Notes: generated by a model not told the origin, from the sequence alone. A stretch of 64,000 bases of DNA from Bacillota bacterium (GCA_029006195.1 JAQXGH010000050.1:44900-108899); one strand, 5' to 3'; shown: positions 9,409-21,370, numbered from the stretch's first letter. Translations and numbers: made by a program.

Positions 9409-11067
9409 TTACTTCATTACAGCTCCATGTGCCGCTGAATCAACGTTTCTCTGATAACGTACCAGCCAACCGCTTGTTACAGTTGGAGCTGGAGCTACAT
9501 AGTTTTCACGACGCTTAGCGAATTCTTCGTCGCTAACCTGAGCGTTGATCTTAGCGTTTGGAATATCGATATCGATGATATCGCCTTCTTCCAGGAGACC
9601 AATGTTACCGCCTGAAGCAGCTTCTGGACAAACGTGACCGATTGATGCGCCACGGCTTGCGCCTGAGAATCTACCGTCAGTGATCAGTGCAACAGTCTTG
9701 TCCAGCTTCATGCCAGCCAGTGCACTTGTAGGGTTCAGCATTTCTCTCATGCCAGGGCCGCCCTTAGGGCCTTCGTATCTGATAACAACCACGTCACCGT
9801 CAACGATATTGCCAGCATAGATAGCAGCGATTGCATCTTCTTCACTGTTGAATACACGAGCAGGGCCGCTGTGCTGCAGCATTTCTGGAGCAACTGCTGA
9901 TCTCTTAACTACACAACCATCCTGAGCGATGTTACCCCACATGATTGCGATACCGCCAGTCTGGCTGTATGGATTGTCGATAGGTCTGATGCAGTTAGTG
10001 TCCTTAATGTGAGCTCCTGCGATGTTTTCTGCAACTGTCTTGCCAGTAGCTGTGATAAGGCTAGTGTCGATAACACCGATCTTATCCAGTTCTGCCAGTA
10101 CTGCAGGAAGTCCGCCGGCATTGTTCAGGTCGTGCATGTGTGTAGGACCTGCAGGTGCCAGGTGACAGATGTTAGGAACCTTGCCGCTGAATTCGTTGAA
10201 CAGCTTAAGGTCGAAGTCTACGCCTGCTTCGTTAGCGATTGCCAGCAGGTGAAGAACAGTATTTGATGAGCAACCCAGTGCCATGTCACATGCCAGAGCG
10301 TTTCTCAGTGATTTTTCGTTGATGATATCACGAGCCTTGATGTCCTTTTCTACCAGGTTCATGATAGCCATACCAGCGTGCTTAGCCAGCATGATTCTGT
10401 TGCTGTGTACAGCAGGGATAGTACCGTTGCCAGGGAGAGCGATACCAACAGCTTCAGCCAGACAGTTGATGCTGTTAGCTGTGTACATACCTGAGCATGA
10501 ACCGCAGCCTGGGCAAACGTTTTCTTCGAATTCCTGAAGACCAGCTTCGTCGATGAGGTTAGCCTTGTAAGCGCCAACAGCTTCGAACATCTTTGACAGT
10601 GATGTTTCTTCGCCGTTAACCAGACCTGACATCATAGGACCGCCTGAGCAAACAACAGCAGGAATGTTCATTCTTACAGCTGCCATGATCATGCCAGGAA
10701 CGATCTTGTCGCAGTTCGGGATGAGAACCAGACCGTCAAGAGCGTGAGCTAAAGTCATAGTTTCAACGCTGTCTGCGATCAGTTCACGGCTTGCCAGTGA
10801 GTACTTCATTCCCAGGTGTCCCATAGCGATACCATCGCAAACACCGATTGCAGGGAATTCAACTGGAGTACCTCCAGCCATTCTGATACCAGCCTTAACA
10901 GCTTCAGCGATCTTATCCAGGTGCATGTGACCAGGAACGATTTCACTCTTAGCTGATACTACGCCGATAAGAGGTCTTTCCAGTTCTTCTTTTGTGTAAC
11001 CCATAGCATAGAACAAGCTTCTATTAGGAGCACGTTCTGGGCCTTTTGTTACGTTATCACTTCTCAT
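9409..11067 (-). CDS. ilvD: Dihydroxy-acid dehydratase
   Basis: 552 aa, [48 protein letters not shown]. Confidence 0.97.
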   Translation of the reverse strand: MRSDNVTKGPERAPNRSLFYAMGYTKEELERPLIGVVSAKSEIVPGHMHLDKIAEAVKAGIRMAGGTPVEFPAIGVCDGIAMGHLGMKYSLASRELIADSVETMTLAHALDGLVLIPNCDKIVPGMIMAAVRMNIPAVVCSGGPMMSGLVNGEETSLSKMFEAVGAYKANLIDEAGLQEFEENVCPGCGSCSGMYTANSINCLAEAVGIALPGNGTIPAVHSNRIMLAKHAGMAIMNLVEKDIKARDIINEKSLRNALACDMALGCSSNTVLHLLAIANEAGVDFDLKLFNEFSGKVPNICHLAPAGPTHMHDLNNAGGLPAVLAELDKIGVIDTSLITATGKTVAENIAGAHIKDTNCIRPIDNPYSQTGGIAIMWGNIAQDGCVVKRSAVAPEMLQHSGPARVFNSEEDAIAAIYAGNIVDGDVVVIRYEGPKGGPGMREMLNPTSALAGMKLDKTVALITDGRFSGASRGASIGHVCPEAASGGNIGLLEEGDIIDIDIPNAKINAQVSDEEFAKRRENYVAPAPTVTSGWLVRYQRNVDSAAHGAVMK

Positions 11068-11123
11068 AAGTTTTCTCCTTTGTTAAGTTCGCAAAATTCG
11101 CGAGCTCCTTTAGATAGAAACAA

Positions 11124-11144
11124 TCCTACGGCTAAGCCGTAGGA
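11124..11144 (-). other. Intercistronic hairpin between ilvC and ilvD
   Basis: Inverted repeat tcctacggc-taa-gccgtagga. Confidence 0.5.
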
Positions 11145-11172
11145 CTGAATTATTCTGTTTAGCTTAGTTTAA

Positions 11173-12210
<1,038 letters not shown>

Positions 12211-12249
12211 TTAAATCACTTAATTATTAAGCTAAATAATTAACTTGGC

Positions 12250-12750
12250 TTAGAAACCTTCGTCTCCCTTGTAAATGCCTGTTATACCAGTTCTGCAAAC
12301 TTCCAGAAGGTCATAGCAGCTTACCATGTTAAGGAATCCGTCAAGCTTGTCTGATGAACCTGTAAGTTCAACGATCAGGCTCTTCTTAGAAAGGTTAACG
12401 ATTCTGCCTCTGTAGATGTTAACTATTTCCATAATGTCTGAACGTTCCTTCTTGCCAGCCTTGATCTTAACTAGGAGCAGTTCGCGGTAGATGCTGTCAT
12501 CTCTAGCCATCAGTGAGATGTGGATAACAGACTCCAGCTTAGCTGTCTGAGTCAGGATCTGGTCAAGCTTACGTTCATCGCATGTAGTTACGATAGTGAT
12601 ACGTGACTGTGATGGATTATTTGTTGGTGAAGCTGTGAATGATGTAATGTTATATCCACGTCTTCCGAAAAGTCCGCTGATTCTTGTAAGAACATTGACT
12701 TCGTTGTTAACAAGAATACTTATAACAGCTGTTTTTTCTTTAGTTGCCAT
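12250..12750 (-). CDS. ilvN: Acetolactate synthase small subunit (ACT domain)
   Basis: ISILVNNEVNVLTRISGLFGRRGYNITSFTASPTNNPSQSRITIV. Confidence 0.94.
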   Translation of the reverse strand: MATKEKTAVISILVNNEVNVLTRISGLFGRRGYNITSFTASPTNNPSQSRITIVTTCDERKLDQILTQTAKLESVIHISLMARDDSIYRELLLVKIKAGKKERSDIMEIVNIYRGRIVNLSKKSLIVELTGSSDKLDGFLNMVSCYDLLEVCRTGITGIYKGDEGF

Positions 12751-12760
12751 GCGTACCCTC

Positions 12761-14422
12761 CTAACCTATAATCATGTCTTCAATTGTGCCGCCGCCAGGG
12801 ATCATTGGCAGAACTCTTTCGTCTGGAGCAATAGCACATTCGATCCAAACAGGACCGTCAATTGTTAATGCCTTAGCGAAAGCTTCGTTGAACTCTTCTG
12901 GAGTTGCTGCGAAGAAACCTGTAGCACCGAATCCTTCGGCGATCATTGGGAAGTTAGTAACTCTTTCTGGTGTAGTGGATGAATATCTGCTTCCGTAGAA
13001 TACGGTCTGCCACTGATATACCATGCCGAGAACCTTATTGTTCATAATGATCGTAATGATAGGGAGCTTTTCGCTTACTGCTGTGCAGGCTTCGTTCAGG
13101 TTCATGTGGAATGAACCGTCGCCAGTGAAGTGGATGACTCTCTTGTCTGGGCATCCTATCTGTGCGCCGATTGCTGCGCCGTATCCGTAACCCATAGTGC
13201 CAAGTCCGCCTGATGTCAGGAACTGACGAGTATGTTCGTGCTTCAGATACTGTGCACACCACATCTGATGCTGGCCAACGTCTGTAACATAGATAGTATC
13301 CTTATCTGTGTTATCGCATACTGCAGTAATGATTTCATCTGGATGAAGCTGAGCACTGTTGCTTTTAGCATCGCCTCTTGTGTTCTTCCAGTTTGTTGCC
13401 TGTGAAACCCATTCGCTTCTGTCCTTATCCTTGATAAGAGGGAGAAGTGCTGTAAGGAATTCCTTAGCATCGGCATTTACGCCGTAATCAACAATAACAT
13501 TCTTATTGATTTCGCTTGAGTCAACGTCGATCTGAACCTTAAGTGCGTGTCTACCGAACTTCTCAGTGTTGAGTGCTACTCTGTCTGAGAATCTAGCGCC
13601 GATAGCGATAACAAGGTCAGCTCTGTCGATAGCCTTATTAGCTGCAATTGAACCGTGCATTCCCGCCATGCCCAGGTTCTTAGGGTTGTCATAACCAATT
13701 GTGCCTGCTGACATAAGAGTGTGTACTGCAGGGATATCAGCCTTGTCCATAAGCTGGAGGAGTTCTTCATCTGCATCTGCAGCTGGAACACCGCCGCCGC
13801 AATAGATAACAGGCATCTTTGATGCGTTGATCATTGAAGCGACCTTTCTCACATCTTCATCTGAGAACTTAGGTGTCTCAGAGAGAGGAACTGGAGCAGT
13901 AGGCTTATAATTAATTATCTGTGCTGTAACGTCCTTTGTTATGTCGATGAGAACAGGACCCTTACGGTCGCTATTCGCAATTCTGAAAGCGTTTCTAAGA
14001 TCATCTGCCAGATTTTCAATCTTATTTACAAAGAATGTATGCTTCGTAACTGGTATTACAACATTGGAAATACTTACTTCCTGGAAAGCGTCTCTACCGA
14101 TGAGTTCATCAGGAACATTAGCTGTGATGGCTACCATCGGAATACTGTCCATGAACGCTGTTGCGAGACCTGTAACAAGATTTGTAGCACCAGGGCCACT
14201 TGTGGAGAATACCACGCCAGTCTTGCCAGTAGCTCTAGCATATCCGTCAGCTGCATGTGATGCTCCCTGTTCGTGAGCAGTCATTACGTGCTTGATCTTA
14301 TCTCTGTACTCATAAAGAGCATCGTAGATGTTAAGAGCAGCGCCGCCTGGATAGCCGAAAACTGTGTCTACACCATGTTCAAGAAGGATTTCCATTACCA
14401 GTTGTGAACCGGTTAATCTCAT
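12761..14422 (-). CDS. ilvB: Acetolactate synthase large subunit (copy 1)
   Basis: 553 aa, GSQLVMEILLEHGVDTVFGYPGGAALNIYDAL; GDGSFHMNLNEACTAV TPP motif. Confidence 0.96.
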   Translation of the reverse strand: MRLTGSQLVMEILLEHGVDTVFGYPGGAALNIYDALYEYRDKIKHVMTAHEQGASHAADGYARATGKTGVVFSTSGPGATNLVTGLATAFMDSIPMVAITANVPDELIGRDAFQEVSISNVVIPVTKHTFFVNKIENLADDLRNAFRIANSDRKGPVLIDITKDVTAQIINYKPTAPVPLSETPKFSDEDVRKVASMINASKMPVIYCGGGVPAADADEELLQLMDKADIPAVHTLMSAGTIGYDNPKNLGMAGMHGSIAANKAIDRADLVIAIGARFSDRVALNTEKFGRHALKVQIDVDSSEINKNVIVDYGVNADAKEFLTALLPLIKDKDRSEWVSQATNWKNTRGDAKSNSAQLHPDEIITAVCDNTDKDTIYVTDVGQHQMWCAQYLKHEHTRQFLTSGGLGTMGYGYGAAIGAQIGCPDKRVIHFTGDGSFHMNLNEACTAVSEKLPIITIIMNNKVLGMVYQWQTVFYGSRYSSTTPERVTNFPMIAEGFGATGFFAATPEEFNEAFAKALTIDGPVWIECAIAPDERVLPMIPGGGTIEDMIIG

Positions 14423-14455
14423 AGTAAAACCTCCTAATATTTAACGTACATTCCT

Positions 14456-14483
14456 ATTATATATGTACAAAAATATAAATCAA
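14456..14483 (-). promoter_or_regulatory. Predicted sigma-A promoter for ilvBNCD
   Basis: Minus strand TTGATT-16 bp-TATAAT upstream of ilvB. Confidence 0.55.
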
Positions 14484-14546
14484 TACATTTGGTGAAAATA
14501 ACAAATAAAACGGCGAACGCGTTGTGAAAAAACACAAAAAACATAA

Positions 14547-14574
14547 AAATAGAGGTGGATTTCCACCTCTATTT
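14547..14574 (-). terminator. Rho-independent terminator after the flavodiiron gene
   Basis: aaatagaggtgga/tttccacctctattt perfect stem. Confidence 0.75.
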
Positions 14575-14589
14575 GAGTTTTTTGCTTAA

Positions 14590-15759
14590 TTATGCGTAAA
14601 GTGCAGCGATTTCCTGAGCTAAGCTTTCGATTTGAGCTCTGCTGTCGTCATTTAATGCAGCCTTGATAGTTACGCTGTTTTCAAGCATGTTCAGATTCTT
14701 GCAATTTTCCAGCTTCTTAGTCATTACGCGCTTAGCAGTAGGGCCCCATGAACCGTTTTCGATAAGGGCAACGTTTCTGTTCTGATAGAATCTTTCAACA
14801 AGATGATCGATGAACTGATTCATGAAAGGGAAGATGTCGCCATTGTATGTTGTTGTTGCCAGAACGAGCGTGTCATATCTGAAAGCGTCCTCAACAGCTT
14901 CGGCCATATCGCATCTTGCCAGATCACTGATTTCTACTATTTCAACGCCGAGCTCCACAAGTCTATCGTGAAGTGCCAAGGCTGCAGCCTTTGTATGTCC
15001 ATAAACTGAAGTATAGCAGATGCAAACACCCTTATCCTCAGGTCTGTAGCTTGACCATGTATCGTAAAGGTCGATGTAGTATCCCAGGTTTTCTGTGAGA
15101 ACAGGACCGTGGAGAGGACAGATAATCTGGATATCCAGTGCTGCCGCCTTCTTCAGAACTGCCTGGACCTGTGCTCCGAATCTGCCTACGATACCGATAT
15201 AGTAACGTCTGGCTTCGCATGCCCAGTCTTCGTCTACGTCAAGTGCTCCGAACTTGCCGAAGCCGTCTGCTGAGAAGAGGATTTTTTCTGATGATTCGTA
15301 TGTCATCATTACTTCAGGCCAGTGAACCATAGGCGCCATTATGAATGTGAGAGTATGGCTTCCTAAAGTTAAAGTGTCGCCTTCGTTAACTTCTAAAGTG
15401 TTCTTGATAGTGAGTTCAGGGAAGTAAAGCCCGATCATCTTAAATGTCTTAGCATTACCGATAACTGTAGTTTCCGGGTACTTGCCGAGAAATGCTTCGA
15501 TAGATGCTGAGTGATCTGGTTCCATATGCTGAACGAGAAGGTAGTCAGGGACTGAACCTTCGAGAGCTTCTTCGAGATTTGCCAGCCATTCTTCTGTCTT
15601 GCTCTGATCAATAGTGTCGATTACGATGGATTTCTCATCCTTAATGACATATGAGTTATATGCCATACCGTTAGGTACGATATACTGTCCTTCAAAAAGG
15701 TCTAAATCGTGGTCGTTAGCACCAACATAAATGATGCTGTTTGTTACATCTGAAATCAT
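14590..15759 (-). CDS. Flavodiiron protein (FprA/NorV-like: beta-lactamase fold plus flavodoxin)
   Basis: VQHMEPDHSASIEAFL (HxExDH-type diiron motif) and flavodoxin loop CICYTSVYGHTKAAALAL. Confidence 0.93.
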   Translation of the reverse strand: MISDVTNSIIYVGANDHDLDLFEGQYIVPNGMAYNSYVIKDEKSIVIDTIDQSKTEEWLANLEEALEGSVPDYLLVQHMEPDHSASIEAFLGKYPETTVIGNAKTFKMIGLYFPELTIKNTLEVNEGDTLTLGSHTLTFIMAPMVHWPEVMMTYESSEKILFSADGFGKFGALDVDEDWACEARRYYIGIVGRFGAQVQAVLKKAAALDIQIICPLHGPVLTENLGYYIDLYDTWSSYRPEDKGVCICYTSVYGHTKAAALALHDRLVELGVEIVEISDLARCDMAEAVEDAFRYDTLVLATTTYNGDIFPFMNQFIDHLVERFYQNRNVALIENGSWGPTAKRVMTKKLENCKNLNMLENSVTIKAALNDDSRAQIESLAQEIAALYA

Positions 15760-15831
15760 GATATCTCCTTCCTTTTTTTATAACCGTTCGTTTCATTATA
15801 TATAGTATAAGTAGGAAATGTCAATAAAAGG

Positions 15832-15860
15832 TTGACACTACATTTCTATAGGTCTATAAT
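15832..15860 (+). promoter_or_regulatory. Consensus sigma-A promoter for the T-box/leu operon
   Basis: TTGACA-17 bp-TATAAT, perfect match. Confidence 0.85.
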
Positions 15861-15866
15861 GTTGAA

Positions 15867-16125
15867 AGAATCGAATAAAGATGCGTTGAACGGAATAAAT
15901 CCTGAGAAAGCATTACAGAGAGTAATCGTTTGGTGGAAGGTTATATGTGGAAACAGGACGTCTCACCCGGGAGCAGAAACCTTAAGTGGACATGTAGTTC
16001 TCTATCGCGAGTAGGAGCGCTGACCTGAATTGCAGGTTTTGCGAAAAGCATGTCAATAAGAGTGGTACCGCGGAAGCAAACATGCCTTCGTCTCTTAGTC
16101 AAGTAATGAGATGAAGGCTTTTTTT
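15867..16125 (+). promoter_or_regulatory. T-box leader, leucine-specific
   Basis: AAGAGTGGTACCGCGG T-box (16058-16073) with TGGT acceptor-end motif; terminator stem gccttcgtctc/gagatgaaggc plus T-run (16084-16125); candidate specifier CTC (Leu) at 15962-15964; directly upstream of leuA. Confidence 0.9.
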
Positions 16126-16180
16126 CAATTCGGAATACACATCTTGAGATAGCAGATCAATGTGAAAGGAAATAGAAAAA

Positions 16181-17890
16181 ATGAAGAATTTTGATAAGTA
16201 CGGTATCGGTTATTATCCCGTCGGAAAAGAGTACATGAAATGGACTGAGAAAGATCATATTGAGAAAGCACCTCAGTGGTGCAGCGTTGACCTTCGTGAT
16301 GGTAATCAGGCTCTGATCGTTCCAATGAGCCTTGATGAGAAGGTTGAATTCTTCAAGTATCTTGTTAAGATCGGCTTTAAGGAAATCGAAGTTGGTTTCC
16401 CTGCAGCATCAGAAACTGAATACCAGTTCTTAAGAAAGCTGATAGATGACGATCTCGTTCCTGATGATGTTACTCTCCAGGTACTTACACAGTCACGTAA
16501 GCACATCATTAAGAAGACATTTGATTCATTAAAGGGTGCTAAGAAGGCAATCGTTCACCTTTACAATTCAACTTCAGTTGCTCAGAGAGAACAGGTTTTC
16601 AAGAAGAGCATGAAGGATATCGTCAAGATTGCTACAGAAGGTGCTGAACTTATCAAGAAGTACGCTGACAAATACTCAGAAAAAGAAGGAACACAGTTCC
16701 AGTTTGAATATTCACCAGAAAGTTTCACAGGCACTGAAATGGACTTCGCAGCTACTATCTGCAACGCTGTAATCGATATCTGGGAACCAACACCAGATAA
16801 CAAGGTTATCATCAACCTTCCGGCAACAGTTGAAATGGCTATGCCTCACGTATATGCATCACAGATCGAATATATGTGCGAACATCTTCATAACAGAGAA
16901 AATGTAATCGTTTCACTGCATCCTCATAACGATAGAGGAACTGGCGTTGCAGATGCTGAACTTGGTCTCTTAGCAGGCGGTGACAGAATCGAAGGTACAC
17001 TCTTCGGTAACGGTGAAAGAACAGGTAATGTTGATATCGTAACTTTGGGAATGAACATGTACACTCATGGTGTTGACCCAGAACTTGATTTCACTAACAT
17101 GCCTGAAATAGTAGAAACATACGAGAAGTTCACAGATCTGAAGGTACATCCTCGTCAGCCATACGGTGGCCAGCTTGTATTCGCAGCATTCTCAGGTTCA
17201 CACCAGGATGCTATTGCCAAGGGCATGAAGTGGCGTAAGGACAAAGACCTCAAGCAGTGGACTGTACCGTATCTGCCGCTGGATCCTAAGGATGTCGGCA
17301 GAGAATACGAAGCTGATGTTATCAGAATCAACAGCCAGTCAGGTAAGGGCGGCGTAGCATATATTCTGGAACAGAACTTCGGATATGTGATCCCTCAGGC
17401 AATGAGAGAAGAAATCGGATACATGATCAAGGGTATCTCAGACAAGAGCCATAAGGAACTTTCACCTATTGAAGTCTATAAGGCTTTTGCGAAGGAATAC
17501 ATCAATGTATTTGACCATATCGATATCACAGATGCAGTATTCTCAAAGGCTTCAACATACAAGTCAAATGACGGTATGATAGCAAGCATCAAGGTGAGAA
17601 TCGCAGACAAGAATTACGAATTTGAAGCACTTGGTAATGGTCGTCTCGACGCTATCAGTAACGCACTGAAGATGTCACCATATACATTCAACTTCAAGTT
17701 TGTTACATACTCAGAACATGCTCTTTCAACTGAATCATCATCAAAGGCAGCATCATACATCTGCATTGAAGATCCAGAAGGCAACCAGTTCTGGGGTGTA
17801 GGTATCCACGAAGATATTATCCTGGCTTCAGTAAACGCTCTGGTTAGCGCACTGAACAGAAAGAATAACGAAGACCACTTTGTTGAATAG
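16181..17890 (+). CDS. leuA: 2-isopropylmalate synthase
   Basis: APQWCSVDLRDGNQALIVPMS and VSLHPHNDRGTGVADAELGLLAGGDRIEGTLFGNGERTGN. Confidence 0.96.
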   Translation: MKNFDKYGIGYYPVGKEYMKWTEKDHIEKAPQWCSVDLRDGNQALIVPMSLDEKVEFFKYLVKIGFKEIEVGFPAASETEYQFLRKLIDDDLVPDDVTLQVLTQSRKHIIKKTFDSLKGAKKAIVHLYNSTSVAQREQVFKKSMKDIVKIATEGAELIKKYADKYSEKEGTQFQFEYSPESFTGTEMDFAATICNAVIDIWEPTPDNKVIINLPATVEMAMPHVYASQIEYMCEHLHNRENVIVSLHPHNDRGTGVADAELGLLAGGDRIEGTLFGNGERTGNVDIVTLGMNMYTHGVDPELDFTNMPEIVETYEKFTDLKVHPRQPYGGQLVFAAFSGSHQDAIAKGMKWRKDKDLKQWTVPYLPLDPKDVGREYEADVIRINSQSGKGGVAYILEQNFGYVIPQAMREEIGYMIKGISDKSHKELSPIEVYKAFAKEYINVFDHIDITDAVFSKASTYKSNDGMIASIKVRIADKNYEFEALGNGRLDAISNALKMSPYTFNFKFVTYSEHALSTESSSKAASYICIEDPEGNQFWGVGIHEDIILASVNALVSALNRKNNEDHFVE

Positions 17891-17911
17891 ACTTTGAAAG
17901 GAGCGTAATCA

Positions 17912-18985
17912 ATGAATTACAATATCGCGGTTATTCCTGGCGATGGAATCGGTCCTGAAATTACAGCAGAAGCTGTCAAGGTGCTTGACGCAGTAGCAGC
18001 TAAATATGGACATGAATTTAATTATACAGAAGTACTCCTGGGCGGCGCATCAATCGACGTTCACGGAATTCCTCTCACAGATGAAGCTATTGAAACAGCT
18101 AAGGCTAGCGATGCTATCCTGATGGGTTCGATCGGTGGCGATGCTAAGACTTCACCTTGGTATCAGCTGGAACCATCAAAGAGACCTGAAGCTGGTCTTC
18201 TGAAGATCAGAAAGGCCCTCAATCTCTTCGCTAACTTAAGACCTGCTTATCTTTACAGTGAACTTAAGGATGCTTGTCCGATCAAGGGTGCAGAAGACTT
18301 TAACATGATCATTGTTAGAGAACTTACTGGCGGACTTTACTTCGGCGAAAGAAAGACAGAGGAAGTTGACGGCGTTATGACTGCTGTTGATACTCTCTCA
18401 TATAATGAAAACGAAATCAGAAGAATCGCTATTAAGGCTTTTGAAATCGCTATGAAGAGAGGTAAGAAGGTAATCAGCGTAGATAAGGCAAACGTTTTGG
18501 ACACTTCAAGACTTTGGAGAAAGGTCGTTGAAGAAGTTGCTGAAGGATATCCTGAAGTAACTCTGGAACATATGCTGGTTGACAACTGCGCTATGCAGCT
18601 GGTTCACAACCCTGCACAGTTCGACGTTATCCTGACAGAAAACATGTTTGGTGATATCCTGTCAGATGAAGCAAGCATGTGCACAGGTTCAATCGGTATG
18701 CTGTCATCAGCAAGCCTTAATGAAACTAAGCTTGGCCTCTACGAACCAAGCCACGGTTCAGCTCCTGACATCGCTGGTAAGGGAATCGCTAATCCACTGG
18801 CAACAATCCTGTCAGCAGCAATGATGCTCAGATATTCACTGGACCTTGATGAAGAAGCTGATGCTATCGAAGCAGCTGTTAAGAAGACTATCGAAGCTGG
18901 TTACAGAACAGTTGATATCGCTAAGGAAGGCGAAGCATGGCTTGGCACTAAGGAAATCGGCGATAAGATTGTAGAATTCATTTAA
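17912..18985 (+). CDS. leuB: 3-isopropylmalate dehydrogenase
   Basis: [55 protein letters not shown]. Confidence 0.97.
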   Translation: MNYNIAVIPGDGIGPEITAEAVKVLDAVAAKYGHEFNYTEVLLGGASIDVHGIPLTDEAIETAKASDAILMGSIGGDAKTSPWYQLEPSKRPEAGLLKIRKALNLFANLRPAYLYSELKDACPIKGAEDFNMIIVRELTGGLYFGERKTEEVDGVMTAVDTLSYNENEIRRIAIKAFEIAMKRGKKVISVDKANVLDTSRLWRKVVEEVAEGYPEVTLEHMLVDNCAMQLVHNPAQFDVILTENMFGDILSDEASMCTGSIGMLSSASLNETKLGLYEPSHGSAPDIAGKGIANPLATILSAAMMLRYSLDLDEEADAIEAAVKKTIEAGYRTVDIAKEGEAWLGTKEIGDKIVEFI

Positions 18986-19029
18986 TTAGATTTTAGATAT
19001 TGAACATTAATATATACGGAGAAAACAAA

Positions 19030-20763
19030 ATGGGAAAGATTTCAGGTAATGAGTTCTTCGCTAAGGCTATGCTGGAAGAAGGCGTTGAGAAAATCTTCGC
19101 TTACCCAGGAGCTACAGTAATCGATATTTTCGATGAACTCTATAAGCAGCAGGATATCGACATGATCCTGCCAAGACACGAACAGGGCCTCATTCATGCG
19201 GCTGAAGGTTATGCCAGATCAACTGGTAAGACAGGCGTTTGTCTAGTAACAAGCGGTCCGGGAGCAGCAAACCTGGTTACAGGTATTGCTGACGCTAATT
19301 ACGATAGCGTTCCACTGGTATGTTTCACAGGACAGGTTGCAACTAATCTGATCGGTAACGATTCATTCCAGGAAATCGACATGGTTGGTATCGTTAGAAA
19401 TATCGCTAAGTACACAATCATGGTTAAGAAGAGAGAAGATCTCAACAGAATCATCAAGGAAGCATTCTACATCGCTAATACAGGCCGTCCAGGCCCTGTA
19501 GTAGTAGACCTGCCAAAGAATGTTATGGCAGAACTGGGTAGTGATGTATATCCATCAGAAGTTAACATCAGAGGATACAAGCCAAACACTAAGATCAATG
19601 AACGCCAGATCAACAAGGCTATCAACATGATCTATAAGGCTAAGCGCCCATTATTCCTCCTCGGCGGCGGCGTAAGACTTGCTGGTGCTCAGAAGGAAAT
19701 GACAGTACTCATGGAAAAGTCAGGTATTCCTGTAACTACAACTATCATGGGTAGAGGCGCAGTTCCTACAACACATGACCTTTGCTATGAAAACCTGGGT
19801 ATGCACGGTAACGTAGCAGCTAACAACGCTGTTGGAATGTGCGACCTGCTGATTTCAATCGGTACAAGATTCAATGACAGAATCACAGGTAAGCTGGGAA
19901 CATTCGCTTCAAAGGCTAAGATCATCCACATCGATATCGACCCTGCATCAATTTCAAAGAACGTAGTAGTAGACGTTCCTATCGTAGGCGATGCTAAGGA
20001 AGCAATCGAACTGATCCTGGCTGCAGTTGAAGAAAGAGGCGCATGCGAAACTGCTGACTGGATCAAGACTCTTGACGAATGGTGGTACAAGAACCCTATA
20101 GATATGAACCCTAAGGGCAAGATTGTTCCTAAGCAGATTATCGATGCTATCAACGTAATCTATGATGAACCTATCCTGACTACAGACGTAGGTCAGAACC
20201 AGATGTGGGCAACTCAGTTCTTCGAACTCTACGGAGATCGTCAGCTGATTACATCAGGCGGACTTGGAACAATGGGTTACGGCCTGCCATCAGCTATAGG
20301 TGCAGCAATCGGTAACCCTGGCAGATGCGTAGTAACAGTATGCGGTGATGGTGGTTTCCAGATGAACATTCAGGAACTGGCAACAGCAATGACTCAGGAA
20401 CTTCCTATCACAATCTGCATCTTCAATAACGGATATCTCGGTATGGTACGTCAGTGGCAGGATCTCTTCTACGAAAGAAGATTCTCAGGTACTTGCATGA
20501 GAGTACGTAAGAGCTGTGGTAACTGTAACAAGGCTCATCAGGACTGCTGTCCTCCATATATTCCAGATTTCGTTAAGCTGGCAGAAAGTTACGGAATCGA
20601 AGGTATCAGAGTATTCAATGCTGAAGATATCGCACCAGCATTAAAGAAAGCTAGAGCTAAGAAGGATGCTCCTACACTCATCGAATTCATCATCGAAGAT
20701 GAGGCACTGGTATATCCAATGGTTAAGCCAAACAGCTCAATCGACGATCAGATCACTAAATAG
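19030..20763 (+). CDS. ilvB: Acetolactate synthase large subunit (copy 2), with a Cys-rich insertion
   Basis: GNEFFAKAMLEEGVEKIFAYPGATVIDIFDEL; GDGGFQMNIQELATAM; ATG at 19030 after GGAG preferred to the ORF-track start at 19000. Confidence 0.94.
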   Translation: MGKISGNEFFAKAMLEEGVEKIFAYPGATVIDIFDELYKQQDIDMILPRHEQGLIHAAEGYARSTGKTGVCLVTSGPGAANLVTGIADANYDSVPLVCFTGQVATNLIGNDSFQEIDMVGIVRNIAKYTIMVKKREDLNRIIKEAFYIANTGRPGPVVVDLPKNVMAELGSDVYPSEVNIRGYKPNTKINERQINKAINMIYKAKRPLFLLGGGVRLAGAQKEMTVLMEKSGIPVTTTIMGRGAVPTTHDLCYENLGMHGNVAANNAVGMCDLLISIGTRFNDRITGKLGTFASKAKIIHIDIDPASISKNVVVDVPIVGDAKEAIELILAAVEERGACETADWIKTLDEWWYKNPIDMNPKGKIVPKQIIDAINVIYDEPILTTDVGQNQMWATQFFELYGDRQLITSGGLGTMGYGLPSAIGAAIGNPGRCVVTVCGDGGFQMNIQELATAMTQELPITICIFNNGYLGMVRQWQDLFYERRFSGTCMRVRKSCGNCNKAHQDCCPPYIPDFVKLAESYGIEGIRVFNAEDIAPALKKARAKKDAPTLIEFIIEDEALVYPMVKPNSSIDDQITK

Positions 20764-20775
20764 GAGGAAAGCAAA

Positions 20776-21285
20776 GTGAGTAACACATTTAGAAGAAGAT
20801 GGCTTTCACTCTTTGTAGAAAATCAGAGTGGTGTACTGGCCAGAATTTCAGGTCTTCTTTCAGGCAAAGGCTACAACATTCACAGTTTAGTAGTAGGTGA
20901 AACTGAAGACACTACAGTATCAAGAATGACTATCTGCCTCGATGCAGATGACATCACATATGAACAGATCACTAAGCAGCTTAACAGATGCGTAGAAGTA
21001 ATCAGAGTATTAGACTACACTGATCTTAACATCAGAAACAAGGAAGTAATGTTCATCAAGATCCGAGGCATTGGTGTTAAGGATAGAGAAGAAGTATTCC
21101 AGATGGCAACAGTATTCAAGTTCAGGATCAAGGATATGGGTCCGAAGAGCGTTCTTATCGAATCAATTCAGACAGAAGCTAAGAACGATTCAATCCTTAA
21201 GGTTGTTAAGGACAGATTCTCAAGCATCGAAGTTGTTAGAGGAGGCCCTGTAGCAATCGAATCAATCAGTGTACAGGATAGATAA
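20776..21285 (+). CDS. ilvN: Acetolactate synthase small subunit (copy 2)
   Basis: GTG start after AGGAGG; LSLFVENQSGVLARISGLLSGKGYNIHSLVVGETEDTTVSRMTI. Confidence 0.95.
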   Translation: MSNTFRRRWLSLFVENQSGVLARISGLLSGKGYNIHSLVVGETEDTTVSRMTICLDADDITYEQITKQLNRCVEVIRVLDYTDLNIRNKEVMFIKIRGIGVKDREEVFQMATVFKFRIKDMGPKSVLIESIQTEAKNDSILKVVKDRFSSIEVVRGGPVAIESISVQDR

Positions 21286-21294
21286 AAATAATTT

Positions 21295-21321
21295 AACGGA
21301 ATCCATAAGGGTTCCGTTTTT
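21295..21321 (+). terminator. Rho-independent terminator of the leuAB-ilvBN operon
   Basis: aacggaatcc/gggttccgtt followed by T-run. Confidence 0.8.
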
Positions 21322-21370
21322 GTTGCACTTTTGTTGCGGCCTCTTTGTTATAATTGCTCCAAACTATAAA

